Assembly: GCA_905221605.1 (NCBI GenBank)
Contig: CAJNDS010000830.1
Coordinates: forward strand, 1 to 62,539
Direction: 5' to 3'
Length of the DNA: 62,539 nt
Source: Symbiodinium natans
Lineage: Eukaryota; Sar; Dinophyceae; Suessiales; Symbiodiniaceae
Shown: piece after piece, positions 18,860 through 29,500 of the stretch
How the letters are laid out: every line of letters begins with the position of its first letter
How positions within the stretch are numbered: position 1 is the stretch's first letter
Notes under the pieces: model-generated
Told to the model about the DNA's origin: nothing
Databases searched by the model: none
What the model saw: the letters and a program-made list of their open reading frames with translations, nothing else
Translations under genes and position numbers: made by a program

Positions 18860-19215
18860 GAAGGAACTCGGATCCACAGCTCCAGGTCAACAAAATCACG
18901 ACGGAAGGTTTAGGGTTCGGGATGCATCCCTCATGCACACCATCAGCCCGAAGCGGACCAGCTAGCGAGCTTGCAGCCAAGAACGCCGCTCGAACCCGAG
19001 TTCGTAAGCTTGAAAAGCGTTACGTAAAAAAGGGAGGAAACACAACTTTGGAGCTAAAGACGTCTGACACGCAACCTCTACCCAAAAGCCTCAAACCCCA
19101 CATTCTGGGGCTGCCGGCTTGCAACGTGGTACCAGGAAATCGCACATGCCAATGAGCCACCTCCCCCTGCTTCTTGCGAGGGAACCTTGGCTTACGAGAT
19201 GCCGGAACGATTTCG
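18860..19215 (-). CDS. candidate exons, strand uncertain
   Basis: Minus-strand open stretches include KPRFPRKKQGEVAHWHVRFP (about 19213-19020) and RTRVRAAFLAASSLAGPLR (about 19008-18840, after TTTTCAAG|). A plus-strand frame (18850-19155) also reads through. Strand is favoured by neighbours only. Confidence 0.3.
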
Positions 19216-19300
19216 GGTTTAGGTTTGGGGTTTGGGTTTAGGGTTTAGGGTTCAGGGTTTCGGGTTTCGGGTTTCGGGTTTCGGGTTTAGGGTTTAGGGT

Positions 19301-19600
19301 TTAGGGTTTAGGGTTTAGGGCTTGGGGTTTGGGGTTTTTGGTTTGGGGCTTGGGGTTTAGGGTTCCACGCAAGCAGAAACTCCCGAGAACTGCGCCTAGC
19401 CTCGTGCTAATCACGACACTCTCCTTTGAACAATGACTTCGCTTCCAACATTCACCGGGGTCCCTGACACGTGATGTCTTTGGTACCCAGGAATCGCGAC
19501 GAAAACTAGCAAAAAGACTCTGCATCGCAACACAGCTACTATAGCAATCCGCATGGGTGCAAAAACCGCAATAATGCTAAATGCAAACGGGATGCACACC
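19301..19600 (-). CDS. possible 5' coding region
   Basis: Two minus-strand frames with ATG overlap: one starts MQSLFASFRRDSWVPK (ATG near 19525), the other has a hydrophobic Val/Ile/Phe-rich start (near 19599). Either may begin the minus-strand gene whose exons follow to lower coordinates. No motif is recognised. Confidence 0.25.
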
Positions 19601-19824
19601 GCCGTGAGCCATCCGTGTCCAAGGTTAAGACATTGCGCTAACAGATCTACAGCTCAGGAACAAGTGCCCGTTTGAAACAGATGTTTAAAATTGTGAAAAT
19701 TTGCATGCAATCTCATGCACTTGATTTCATTCGAAGGTTTAAGGCTCCCCAACGTGTAAATGTTTGGGGTGAAGGTCTAGCAGTCTAACATCGTGTATTC
19801 AGTCGCAGCCACTACCCACCTTGG

Positions 19825-20160
19825 TAGAGATACTCTGGGGTTGGGCACTGCAGGGGGACACTCTGGGGTTGGGCACTCCAGAAAAACTCTGGGGTTGGGA
19901 ATTGAGGGAGACTCCGGGGCTGGGCTCCGGGGACACTCTGGGGTTGGGCACTCCAGGGAGACTCTGGGGTTGGGCACTCCTGGGGTTGGGCACTCCAGGG
20001 AGACTCTGACTCTGGGGTTGGGGTCAGGGAGACCCGGGTTGGGCACAAGGGCACTCTGGCATTGGGCACTCCAGGGAGACTCTGGGGTTGGGCACTCCAG
20101 GGAGACTTTGGGGTTGGGCACTCCAGGGACACTCTAGAGTTGGGCACTCCAGGGACACTT
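19825..20160. repeat. minisatellite, GGGGTTGGGCACTCC unit
   Basis: About twelve copies of a 22-30 bp unit built on CTGGGGTTGGGCACTCCAGG with variable spacers. Open frames on both strands across it are repeat artefacts. It is followed by two GGGCGAGGAGAAGAGTT units (20190-20225). Confidence 0.9.
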
Positions 20161-20406
20161 TCGGATTGAGCGAGCGAGGAGTAGACCGGGCGAGGAGAAG
20201 AGTTCCGGGCGAGGAGAAGAGTTGAGTTTAAAATCAACAGCCCCACACCGAGGGTGGGGAAATACGAAAATGAGTAAACTACAAGAATCGGGAAATTCAC
20301 ACTGACAAAACTAAATTTCCGCGTACATGTACATTTCTAAAAGATATCAAGAAAACAAAACAGCATCAAAACAGCATCCCAAAAACAAACTCTGAACAGG
20401 AAAAAC

Positions 20407-20612
20407 ATGGAAACCATAGGTCGCGCTAGGATTGCTTCATGTTGTTCTTGTGCAACCTCCTTTACTTATGAGAGGATGTGCATCACAACAACTTCCAAAG
20501 ACGAAAAACTCCTAACAACAAAAAAAGGCATGGAAACCACAGGTCGCACTAGAAATTATACATGTATTGCCTTTATACGACCTCCTTTGCTTCTGAGAGG
20601 ATTCACTTTCTT
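20407..20612. repeat. two diverged 85-bp direct copies
   Basis: A segment beginning ATGGAAACCATAGGTCGC (20407) recurs from 20530 as ATGGAAACCACAGGTCGC, each ending near a GAGAGGAT motif. A plus-strand frame spans both but has no recognisable domain. Confidence 0.6.
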
Positions 20613-20639
20613 GAGAAGGATCTGATGATCATTGTATGG

Positions 20640-21590
20640 TGACACCCAACGGCCTAAACCCCTAAAGCCCTTTAACCTTGAACCTGTAAGCCGCTGTGTC
20701 CCCGAATCCCCAAATGCCTTGAAAACCCTTAAACCCTGAATGCCCTATACGACTAAAACCTGTAAACCCCTATGCCCCAAGCCCCTATAAAACCCTGAAA
20801 CACGCATGCCCATAACCCCCAATGTATATTAAACCCCCCCCCCCCACCCCCCAACATGAAACCCCGCACCCCATTATGGTTATATTCTGGTATATGGAGG
20901 GGGAGTAATTAATATTAGGGGGTAGGGGGTGTTAATATTTGGGGGAAGGGATTATGCCCATAACCCCCCAAATCGCCTGAAGCATTCAAAGGGTGGTGGT
21001 CTCGAGTGGCCTGGCCTGGCGCTGCGCCTGATGGTGGGAGGTGTTTTGTTCTGAGTTTAGGTTGTTCTCTGTGCTTTTGTCTCCTAAGAAATCTGTAGCA
21101 ATTTCGAAAATATTTAGATCTTTGCAAAAACTTCAGTAACATGATGCAAACTTCTTTCAAATATAGATTGTTTTCAGAAAAATCGTGACCTTTTTCAACG
21201 TTTGAAAGATGAATGAATCCAACAAGTCTTGCCAACTTTTCAAACAAATGGAAAAACTCAGCAGTAAAGACGATGCAGTTTCGACGCCGTTTCGATGTCG
21301 TTTCAAAAAACTGCATCGAAGCTGCATCGAACTCGATGCAGTTTCGCTTAAAACTGCAGAAACCGCATCATTGTTAAAAACGTTTCTGCTGAAAACAAAA
21401 CAACTTTCGCAACACACATACTTTTACACAGAAGCTACGTAAGTTCACATTCCGTGTAAATTTACATTCAGTGTACATTTCAATTACAACTCAGGCAATT
21501 TCCTTACAAAATATTGCGAGCTAAAGATAGTAAATTTAAGTGAAATTCTTGCCTACCTGTTGTGCTCACCCGTTCAGCCATTCTCAGTCA
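20640..21590. other. degenerate CCTAAAC sequence and ATGCAGTTTCGA repeats
   Basis: 20640-20860 is a degraded CCCTAAA-like sequence ending in a C-run (20829-20840). 21270-21350 holds several direct and inverted copies of AACTGCATCGA. The remainder is AT-rich. I see no gene; the frames 20915-21316 (minus) and 21209-21442 (plus) overlap each other and carry no motif. Confidence 0.5.
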
Positions 21591-21595
21591 TTCAT

Positions 21596-22612
21596 TTCAT
21601 TCATGTCATTTCCTTTCCTTTCCTTTCATTTCATTTCATTTCATTCGATTCATTTCCTTCATTTCCTTCATTTCCTTCATTTCCTTCATTTCCTTCATTC
21701 CATTCCTTCCATTCATTCATTCGTTCATTCGTTAATTCGTTTCATTTCATGTCATTTCATTTCATTTCTGCTCCATTTCATTTCATTTCATTTCATCTCA
21801 TTTCTTTTCATGTCATTTCATTTCATGTCATTTCATTTCATGTCATTTCATTTCATTTCATTTGCACCTTCATTTTCATCTTTAGTTTTTCATTTTCATT
21901 TCATTTCATAACATGTCATGTAATCATTTCATCATGTCATCATTTCATCATTTCATCATTTCATCATTTCATCATTTCATCATTTCATCATTTCATCATT
22001 TCATCATTTCATCATTTCATCATTTCATCATTTCATCATTTCATCATTTCATCATTTCATCATGTCATCATGTCCTCATTTCATGTCGTTTCACCATTTC
22101 ATCATTTCATCATTTCATCATGTCATCATGTCATCATGTCATCATGTCATCATGTCATCATGTCATCATGTCATCATGTCATCATTTCATCATTTCATCA
22201 TTTCATCATTTCATCATTTCATCATTTCATCATTTCATCATTTCATCATTTCATCATTTCATCATTTCATCATTTCATCATTTCATCATTTCATCATTTC
22301 ATTTCATTTCATCATCATTCATCATTTCATCATTTCATCATCATCATTTCATCATTTCATCATTTCATCATTTCATCATGTCATCATGTCATCATGTCAT
22401 CATGTCCTCATTTCATGTCGTTTCATCATTTCATCACTTCATCATTTCATCATTTCGTGTCATTTCATCTCATTTCAAATCAATTTGATATCATATTATT
22501 TAATTTCCTTTCCTTTCACTTCACTTCATTTCATGTCATTTCATTTTATTTCATTTCATTGCATTGCATTTCGTTTCAATCCATTCCATTCCATTCCATT
22601 CCATTCACTCAC
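21596..22612. repeat. TTTCA / TTTCATCA satellite
   Basis: About 1 kb of TTTCA, TTTCATCA and TGTCATCA units, ordered in blocks (TTTCA to about 21,900; TTTCATCA and TGTCATCA alternating to about 22,460; TTTCA and CATTC after that). The long frames with Phe-His-Ser repeats are artefacts of it. Confidence 0.95.
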
Positions 22613-22942
22613 TAGATTTATCATTTGTACAGATAATAATGAAACGAATGAAGATATGGATGAGCTCCCAAAAAGACCCAATAATACTAACAATAACATC
22701 CCTCTTGCGGTAGCATTATAAGCGGGTTTCGTGACGGCCCTTGAATCAGAGAGTGAGTTCAATTGTCTTTTTCACCATTCACCATTGCGCTTTCTTTGTT
22801 TCATGCGTCTTTCCTCGCGTCCCGAACGCACCTTTAATACTACTAAAACTCCTACCGTTTATAATCTTCATCATCAACGCTTTTATTACATGTCATTCGT
22901 AGTCTCTTCAAAGGAGGATTGTTCACGCTATAATTTACTAGA

Positions 22943-23452
22943 AGATAGAAAAACACAGCTCCTAAAGACAGAACACATGAAAATGTGCTACAAGTATCAT
23001 GCAATCCTAGATCTACTGCATCATTTCCAATAATTATTCTGTAGAACCAACAAAAGGAGTTGTGAGAAGAAGACAGAACTCATTCTAAGGTGTAATAATC
23101 GTGAATTTCCAAGATATGTAAAATGCCGATTAAAGGTTTTTGTACCAGTTGGTAAGGATATTACGATTGTAACTCCTGATAAGCTCTTGTATCACTTTCT
23201 AAACCTACAGTTTCATATGATGGCCCCCAAACAAGAGTTCCAAGAAGGGAAACAGATGACATGGCAAAGACCATTGGTTGGTTAACAAAGATTTTTAATT
23301 GCAAAATCCCAGAAATTATTATGGAAATGATCCCAAATGCAAGAATTATTGAGACGTAAACTTCTGGATGTCCAAAACAATACATGTTGATAGAATATAA
23401 GATTCTCCTCCGAATATAAGATCAAAGAAGGTGTATGAAAAAGAAGAACACC
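22943..23452 (-). pseudogene. cox1: nuclear copy of mitochondrial cox1 (fragment)
   Basis: On the minus strand the middle of cytochrome c oxidase subunit I is recognisable: FGHPEVYVSIILAFGIISI (heme-copper oxidase helix with the Cu-binding HPEVY), MVFAMSSVSLLGTLVWG, then in other frames a GLESDTRAY region, an SLPTGTKTFN motif, DAVDLGLHDT and VLSLGAVFFYL. At least five small deletions break the frame (near LVWGHHM, after DTRAY, in the GSTG loop, after LHDT, and before the HPEVY helix). Both gene ends are missing. In the living organelle this subunit carries out oxygen reduction in complex IV. Here it is a degraded nuclear insertion (NUMT). Confidence 0.88.
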
Positions 23453-23520
23453 CAATCTGAAAAGAAGCAAAGAAGAGTAGCGCTGAGCGCAAAACCATCT
23501 GCTCACCTCCATGCCTTCTG

Positions 23521-23620
23521 CTTGGAGGTTCAGGGTACTTTTAACCCCAATTATAACTGCACATATAAGCCCCCTAAGTCCTCTAAGAAGGTTATAAGTG
23601 GACTTATGATTGGGGTTAGG
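23521..23620. mobile_element. AACCCCAATTATAA fold-back family, copy 2
   Basis: Inverted relative to the copy at 9086-9190. It begins GGAGGTTCAGGGTACTT and has TTAACCCCAAT/ATTGGGGTTA terminal repeats around a TTATAA-rich centre. Confidence 0.5.
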
Positions 23621-23699
23621 CGCTGTGTGCCACAGGTGCTGTCCAATGCCCTGAACCCTGAACCATGGGACCAAAGGGTGCCAAGAACCCTAACTCCGT

Positions 23700-24065
23700 T
23701 TGCTTCGCTCTCAGAGGACAGTGCTGCCGCCGGCTACCAACGAGAACTTGCTGCTGACGGCGCCCATCGTCCGGCACAAAGCGGACCACGCGCACATCCT
23801 GTCTTCCGCCGTATCTTACAAGCCATTGCCGCCAGTGGGGCATGGCACTGGGACATGCGTCGATCGCAGATCCAACGTCAAGAGTGGCGCATGCGAGAGA
23901 TCTTTCGCTCTCACCGAGCCACGTGGGTTCCAGCAGCGGACGAAAACTGTACTCCTTTCATCCGCGTGCCTTCCAAGCCCAGCTCTTTCTCGTAGCAGCT
24001 TTGCGCTTGTGTCTTCCACTGCCAGCACTGCACGCTACTTGTTCGCAGCTGCAGCTAGCCACTGA
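23700..24065 (+). CDS. possible coding segment, unknown
   Basis: A 121-codon plus-strand frame includes NENLLLTAPIVRHKADHAH followed by Ser/Ala-rich sequence. Two other long frames overlap it (23435-23995 plus, 23616-23843 minus), so reality and frame are doubtful. No family is recognised. Confidence 0.2.
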   Translation: MLRSQRTVLPPATNENLLLTAPIVRHKADHAHILSSAVSYKPLPPVGHGTGTCVDRRSNVKSGACERSFALTEPRGFQQRTKTVLLSSACLPSPALSRSSFALVSSTASTARYLFAAAASH

Positions 24066-24257
24066 AACAGCCCTGTTGGTCATTGACTTGTTCAATAAGA
24101 TGCAACAGCTCCTTCTCCAACAAATGGTGTCTAGCACAGCAGGCTGGTGGCAAGGTGAGCGAGCTTTGCCAGAAGTGAAAGCCACGCGCATGTAGTGGCT
24201 TCATGTCGGGCTAGCCAAAAAACCCTGTCGCAAACGCAAGTACCCGAGCGCAAATCT

Positions 24258-24607
24258 TATCGTTAAATCTTATTCCTTATCGTTTTACAAGGTAAACGAC
24301 ACATCCAGGGTAGCAAAGCTGTGATACCACACAGTAGTACATCTTTGGTACTGGCCATGTCTCCGCAGTACTGCACTCGGCCGGCTGGTTTTTCATTGCT
24401 TCGTAGTACAAGCTTAGTACTGGAATCGATGTTTCCCTGAGCCGGCCGGTTTTTCATTTCTTTGTAGTACAAGCTTAGTACTGCCATCGAAGTTTCCGTG
24501 AGCCGGCTGGTTCTTCATTGCTTTGTAGTACAAGCTTAGCACCCTTCCTTCTGCCCAACATGTAAACGTTATCGTTTTTTTCTATTCCTTATCCTTTTAC
24601 AAGGGAT
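24258..24607. repeat. 67-bp tandem repeat bounded by direct repeats
   Basis: Three diverged copies of a unit containing TTGTAGTACAAGCTTAGTAC and GAGCCGGC-GGTTTTTCATT occupy about 24370-24545. The block is bounded on both sides by TATTCCTTATCGTTTTACAA (24268 and, with one change, 24580). Confidence 0.7.
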
Positions 24608-24823
24608 CCTTGGCTTCGGGGCCGCCCTTACAAAAATTTCACAACCGGGTTATTTGCCAAGTGTTCCCCTCCTGTATTCGCAATGTTGTATTGTTGCGTT
24701 AGTCGTGTTAATCTTGATCGTTTGGGATGGTTTGTTGGTCCGTGTTGTTAGTTGTTTCACATAAAGTTCCTTGCAGTTTGTCAACAAGTATACATGTACA
24801 CATACATATATATATATACTAGA

Positions 24824-24846
24824 CACACGTGCGTGCTTCGCACGCA
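24824..24846. other. perfect short hairpin
   Basis: GTGCGTGC and GCACGCAC pair perfectly around a TTC loop, just after a (TA)n run. No function can be assigned. Confidence 0.6.
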
Positions 24847-25769
24847 CTTAGTGTCTGCACAAGCCCACGATGCGGAGTGGTCTAGAGGGGGCGGCCCGGA
24901 CAGAGGGGGCAGCAGGGCGGGCTGGCTGACGCGGCCACGGGTGTTTTTGGGGTCCGGGTTGGGGCTTAGGCTTTAGGACGTCGGGCTTCGGCTTGAAGGT
25001 TCTGGGGTTGGGGTGCAGAAGTGGCGCTTTCACGTCTGAGTGAAGGGGGTCGGATGAGGCGGAAAACCACCCCGCGAGTTTCTATCTATGTGGATACTAA
25101 CTTGTTCCTCTCTATCGCCTGCTCGATTTATCAAGCAGCTTCCTATAAAAAGTTGGCGCCTGTTTGGCTTACTTCGCAAAGTCGATCATTTCTGAAAATC
25201 GGCCGCTCAACCAACCCAACAACTTTATGAACAGGTCTGGCGTTTCTTAAACAAACCCGCAAGTCACTAACCTTTGTAAAAGTCGCAAGATGTCCTCGCA
25301 TCTATGTCCTCGCATCTTGAAGCATGATCATGAATCTAGGTCTTCTGTGTGCAAATGAATTGCTCCTTGCGCATGTACCTTCCTTCTCTTTTCATAAGCA
25401 GATTCTTCAACGCAGCTATCCTTTGCCCTTTGCGATTCCTTGCCGACGACTATCATGTTGTGTGGATATTCACTGGTAGACCTGATCACCCTAAATGCCG
25501 GCCCCGTTCCCCACCATACGTTTCTACCGCACTTTGCGCAAGCCCAACATGTTCTGTCGAGAATGAGATCATGTCACCCTACACGCAGATCGCCCTCCCA
25601 CGCCAATCATCCGTACGAACAGAGCCAAAACACACGCCAGCTTTCTCTTCACTTTGAAGCGCGCAAACCTTTGGCACGCTCGCAAATACACGACCGTCCA
25701 TCAATGAAACGGAACAAGGTGAAGGCAGTTTCCGGTGTCGACTCGAGTCGAGTTGCACCATCGCACCAT

Positions 25770-25886
25770 TAACCAGTTACATCTGTACTTACAACTGTTC
25801 TTATAACCATATCAGGGCACTTAAGCAGCTGACAAGTGGGTTATAAGTACAGTTTCAACTGCTTAATAAGTACCATGAACCTCCAC
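25770..25886. mobile_element. AACTGTACTTATAACC fold-back family, copy 3
   Basis: Inverted repeats AACTGTTCTTATAACC and GGTTATAAGTACAGTT, ending in AAGTACCATGAACCTCCA, the border shared with the other two copies. Confidence 0.5.
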
Positions 25887-25889
25887 GTA

Positions 25890-26530
25890 AGGATATTGTG
25901 AGTGCATCTGCCGGACTCTGCCATCATTGTCGACTTTGGAGACCCACACTTCCCCTAAAGGGCTCGTAGCACTCTACAGAAGGGCAGGGACCTACAGAAC
26001 ATTCACCAGGGCCCATAGGTGTGGGCCCTGCCATGCAGGTTACATGGCATCTTGAAACGCAGTTCGGCACCCGGCTGGCCTCGGCGAGAATGCTGCACAC
26101 GCAGAAACCCCAGACCCAAGAGAAACCTAGGAATACAGAAAAGAGGGTGCCCTTTTGGGTACTAAAGGGGCTTGGAAGGGAGCCTAAATGAAGGGCCTAC
26201 TCTAAGTCTTTGAGTCCTAGGAACTAACAGATCACACACTACCAGGCCGCGCTAGCAGGGAGGCTAGTGCACTCGAAGCCGAACCCTGTGTTGCAGGGAT
26301 GTCGCTTTAGGGCAGGCCACCTATACCCCGTTTCCGATAAGTACCAAAGCCGGAAGCATGCGACATGGACAATATTGGATAATCATCTTAACACAACAGT
26401 AGATTGAACCACGAAGAAGCTAGACTGACATGGGAGAAAAGTCGTGTCACGGAGCCCAAGCCCCACTTAACCTCAGCCAGCCGCTGTCATGGTGCACGTG
26501 CGGGCGCTCCGGAGCCCACGAAGCACGCGT
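25890..26530. other. no gene seen
   Basis: Unique sequence of ordinary composition with no long open frame, splice-bounded exon or repeat that I could recognise. Confidence 0.4.
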
Positions 26531-26534
26531 CTAT

Positions 26535-26598
26535 AGGGGCTTTAGGGTTTGGGGTTTAGGGTTTAGGGTTTAAGGTTTAGGGTTTAGGGTTTAGGGCT
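26535..26598. repeat. isolated TTTAGGG array
   Basis: About nine TTTAGGG/TTTGGGG units, the last array of the window, more than 7 kb from the main field. Confidence 0.9.
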
Positions 26599-26793
26599 GT
26601 TCAAGTGAGTCACTGGGAGTTTACTCGCTCTGACATTGCTCTCGTGCTTTTGCTGAACATTAGCCTCTTAAAAAGCTCTCAGACCAGCTAACCGATGCCA
26701 CTAGGGCACAACGAGCCCGCATGACTGTCTGGACAATATTTTTGGCTGAAGCTGAAACCGATTACAGCCCGGTTCGCACAAGCGCAAGCTCCA

Positions 26794-27298
26794 GTGCAGA
26801 ATCACCGCACTCAAAAAACAACAGCCCGATGCTTGCTGGATGAGATGCAAGGGCTGCACAAGGATCTGATCCGCGGAAATTGCACACAACTAGGTACACA
26901 AAATGTTTGGACAGCTTTGCTCAGGGCATGCGACCTTGCTGCCCAGTCACAAGACAAGCATCAGGCACACAAGCATCTGGCAAAAGCAAAAAACATGACA
27001 AGAGGAAATCCCTTCGGAAGGCATGGAGCGTGCCGCTGACAGCTGGCGACACTAGTTTGCAGCAATGCATGCGGCGGATGATGCATTGACGTGTTGCAGG
27101 GACTTTCCTCTTGGCAGCATCCTGGCTTTCACAGCCAATGGCGTGGTAAGCCGTCAGCCACCATATTCGGCAGGCCAGGAGGCTGACGCTGATGTGGGCC
27201 GATTGTGGGCCCTTGGTGCAAGTCCGAAGCTCTCAAGCTTGAGGCTGTTCATAAGCCCCGGGACTTGGATTTCCGCAGTGTTGTCGAACTTGGCCTAA
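26794..27298 (+). pseudogene. unidentified degraded coding sequence
   Basis: Successive plus-strand frames (26794-27039, then 27065-27298) read like protein in pieces (TALLRACDLAAQSQDKHQ; DFPLGSILAFTANGVVS), with changes of frame between them. This suggests a decayed gene or retrocopy. No family is recognised. Confidence 0.25.
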
Positions 27299-27299
27299 C

Positions 27300-28330
27300 G
27301 GCGGCATTTGTCACATGAAAGACTTGGGGTGTAGCATGGGGAAGGCGAAACTAAGTCGACAGCAGCTGTTCAGACTCCGCTCTAATGTAAACCTGCAAAC
27401 GCCTGCCCAGGCCTTCAGGGTCTAAGGGTGCCAGACCCTATCAGGTGCCATTGGGCCCATCTCTTTCATCGCCCGTTCAATCCACCGGAAGTTGGAAGAG
27501 ATCCCTGTGCTTCTTCGGCTGGTCCTGGGCTTCCCACATGCTTTTTAGGGTTGGGGTGTAGGGCCTTGCAGGGTGTAGGGTTATGGCCCAAAAGGCCGAA
27601 CGGTCGACTCCAGATTACGCCGCTCGCTGCTGCCGAAAGGCCGCACGCACGTATTTAGGAGGAGTTGGAGGCATGCCGGTAGGGCCAAAGATCCTCAGCT
27701 CCATCACAAAACCCTGCTGCCGTTTAAGGTTTCGGGCTTAGGGTTTCTAAAAGCTGCGCCGATGAAACAGTTCTGGGGCGGCGCAAGGTCAGCTAGGGAA
27801 CGGGGTTCAGCATCTTTTACTAAAAGGAGGTTAACGCCACAAATCCTACAAGTAATTGTTGGGGTTTAGGGGGCTGCTGGCTAAAGGGCTTGCCCTTAGT
27901 TTCTCCAAAATCTTCCAAAACCCTCTGGGCCACTCTAGGCTCATATAGGAATTAACTATTGAGTAGTATCATGTGTTGGTGTTGTGATATCATTTTTTGG
28001 GGGCTGAAAAAGAACACCATTCATAACTATTCCGACCCCTATACTGTTCCCGAGATACGCATGAAGGTTTGCCAGCTGTTTCGCGATAAGGACCTGAGGA
28101 ACCAGTGACCCTGCAACCAACCCTCAAACACAGCAAAACTCGGAGGTCCCCCAAAATCTAACTTTCGAGCGGCGCGTTGGCACAATTAGCATGGCTTGAT
28201 ACAGCTACATTGGGGCACATGACATTTGACCGGATGCTGATTGATGCTGCATTCCACTACAGCACCCTGCCTGACATATAGCATTGCGGCACAAATGCCC
28301 ACCACGCTTGACAATCTCTTTCTTTGAAAC
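27300..28330. other. no gene seen
   Basis: Mixed unique sequence with isolated degenerate telomeric units (27540-27585, 27720-27745). No convincing exon or structured repeat. Confidence 0.4.
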
Positions 28331-28335
28331 CGCCT

Positions 28336-29500
28336 TCAGGGTTGCCAGCCTGAATCCATTGGCGTGCTGGCCGTGTCCCCTCCCGTGCTTCGGAATCCAA
28401 TACCTTTAAAGACATGAACCCACTGGTCGGGCAATACGGTGCAGGCAGAAGTCCGCTTCAGTAGCTCTTCTTGGGTGCAAGGACGAGGGGATGAAGGTGG
28501 CGTTGCAGCATTCGCTGCTTGATCGTTCCTCCTGTCCTCTTCAGATGACTGCATGTTCGGCCTTGGTGCAGTGCTCGACAAACGCATGTATCCTCACGCA
28601 GGCACTCTCTTGAACTCTGTCGGGAATCATCAAAACGCATGTCCATTCAATTGACACACTCCACACGCGGCACACCATGTAATGCTTTTCCAGGCTGCTG
28701 CTCCAGAAACTTGCGACCCGGCCTCGACGAGCCCGAGGTTGATGGAAGCAAAAGCGGCGCTTCAAATGGCTTGATCCCGTGCCCGTGCGGCAGCGAAAGC
28801 AAGGTAAGCACTGCAGGACAACACAGCTTTGCACGGCATGTTGCATGGACAACAGCATCTCCAGATTCCCGCCTTGCCTTGACAACCATCTGCACTTTGC
28901 ACTGCTGCTGGAACACGCCGAAACTGTAGCAGCTCTGACGATGGCGCGCAACTTTTATCAGACCGTCTCCCAATAGTGTTTGGGCTCCCGCACCACCACA
29001 TGGCCTTGCGCCAAGGTAGCTTCGTGTTTCATCAGGTTCTCGCAACCGTTCCTCCATCATAGGGAACCAGCAACCACCGCTTCCCTTTTGCCAACGCACC
29101 AAAACGTGAAACGCCTCCAAACACTTGCAAGACTCTCGGCTGCACTGCCCTCCTACCAGAATACTTCCAAGCAGAGGAAAACAGGTCCAAAACACCTCCA
29201 AGGCATTCGGGACATGGCTTAAGCGCAAACCTAGTAACTAGTCAAACCTCATAGCGTTCAAGGAAGACTTCTAAAACTGAGGCGATGTGTCGTTACGACG
29301 GAGTCGGTTTCAGGGCGATGATGGGAACGCTGGAATCGATGTGCAGAAGATTGCAGAAGTTTTGGCAGCGCCACAGCGACATCAAATCGTTGACTGAGCT
29401 TCTTACCTTTCTTCCCGGCATGGCTACGCCTTTCATGTTCGCAGCATTTGCACCGCCCTTTGTGCAGCGCCGAGTTGCCTGGAGTATCTTCGGGTGACCC
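28336..29500. other. overlapping open frames, unassigned
   Basis: The longest frame is 28647-29228 on the minus strand (193 codons), but plus-strand frames 28639-28929 and 28980-29222 cover it and have equally protein-like content. 29285-29497 plus is another candidate. There is no motif, splice border or known family, and I could not choose among them. Confidence 0.25.

Larger units (their letters stand above)
657..19365. repeat. interstitial TTTAGGG telomere-like arrays (whole field)
   Basis: More than twenty arrays of the heptamer TTTAGGG and close variants (TTTGGGG, TTCAGGG, TTTCGGG) are scattered here, separated by 60-400 bases of unique DNA. Main arrays on the plus strand as TTTAGGG: about 3244-3356, 3778-3893, 4028-4139, 4232-4379, 4891-5106, 5982-6051, 6318-6486, 9904-10020, 10164-10300, 13247-13332, 13497-13625, 14245-14466, 14836-14952, 15046-15183, 17940-17998, 19215-19365. 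Arrays as CCCTAAA: about 4507-4570, 4668-4752, 5671-5897, 6143-6174, 12058-12127, 13069-13110, 13722-13885, 15371-15402, 16036-16120. TTTAGGG is the known telomere repeat of dinoflagellates and plants. Because orientation flips repeatedly and exons lie between arrays, this is not a chromosome end. The arrays sit mainly in introns and gene spacers. Confidence 0.93.

Noticed and set aside
640-19365. Chromosome end (true telomere)
   Set aside because: Arrays are short, alternate in orientation and are separated by exons and MITEs; a terminal telomere would be one long array in one orientation at a contig end.
19777-20300. Frames of 114-162 codons on both strands
   Set aside because: The repeating minisatellite unit keeps several frames open; both strands are equally open.
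21560-22721. Long open frames of 351, 219 and 191 codons (Phe-His-Ser-Ile repeats)
   Set aside because: They are translations of the TTTCATCA satellite in all frames; no non-repetitive sequence is included.
23282-23674. 130-codon minus-strand frame over the cox1 region
   Set aside because: It is a shifted frame of the cox1 pseudogene plus unrelated flank; the recognisable cox1 blocks lie in other frames.
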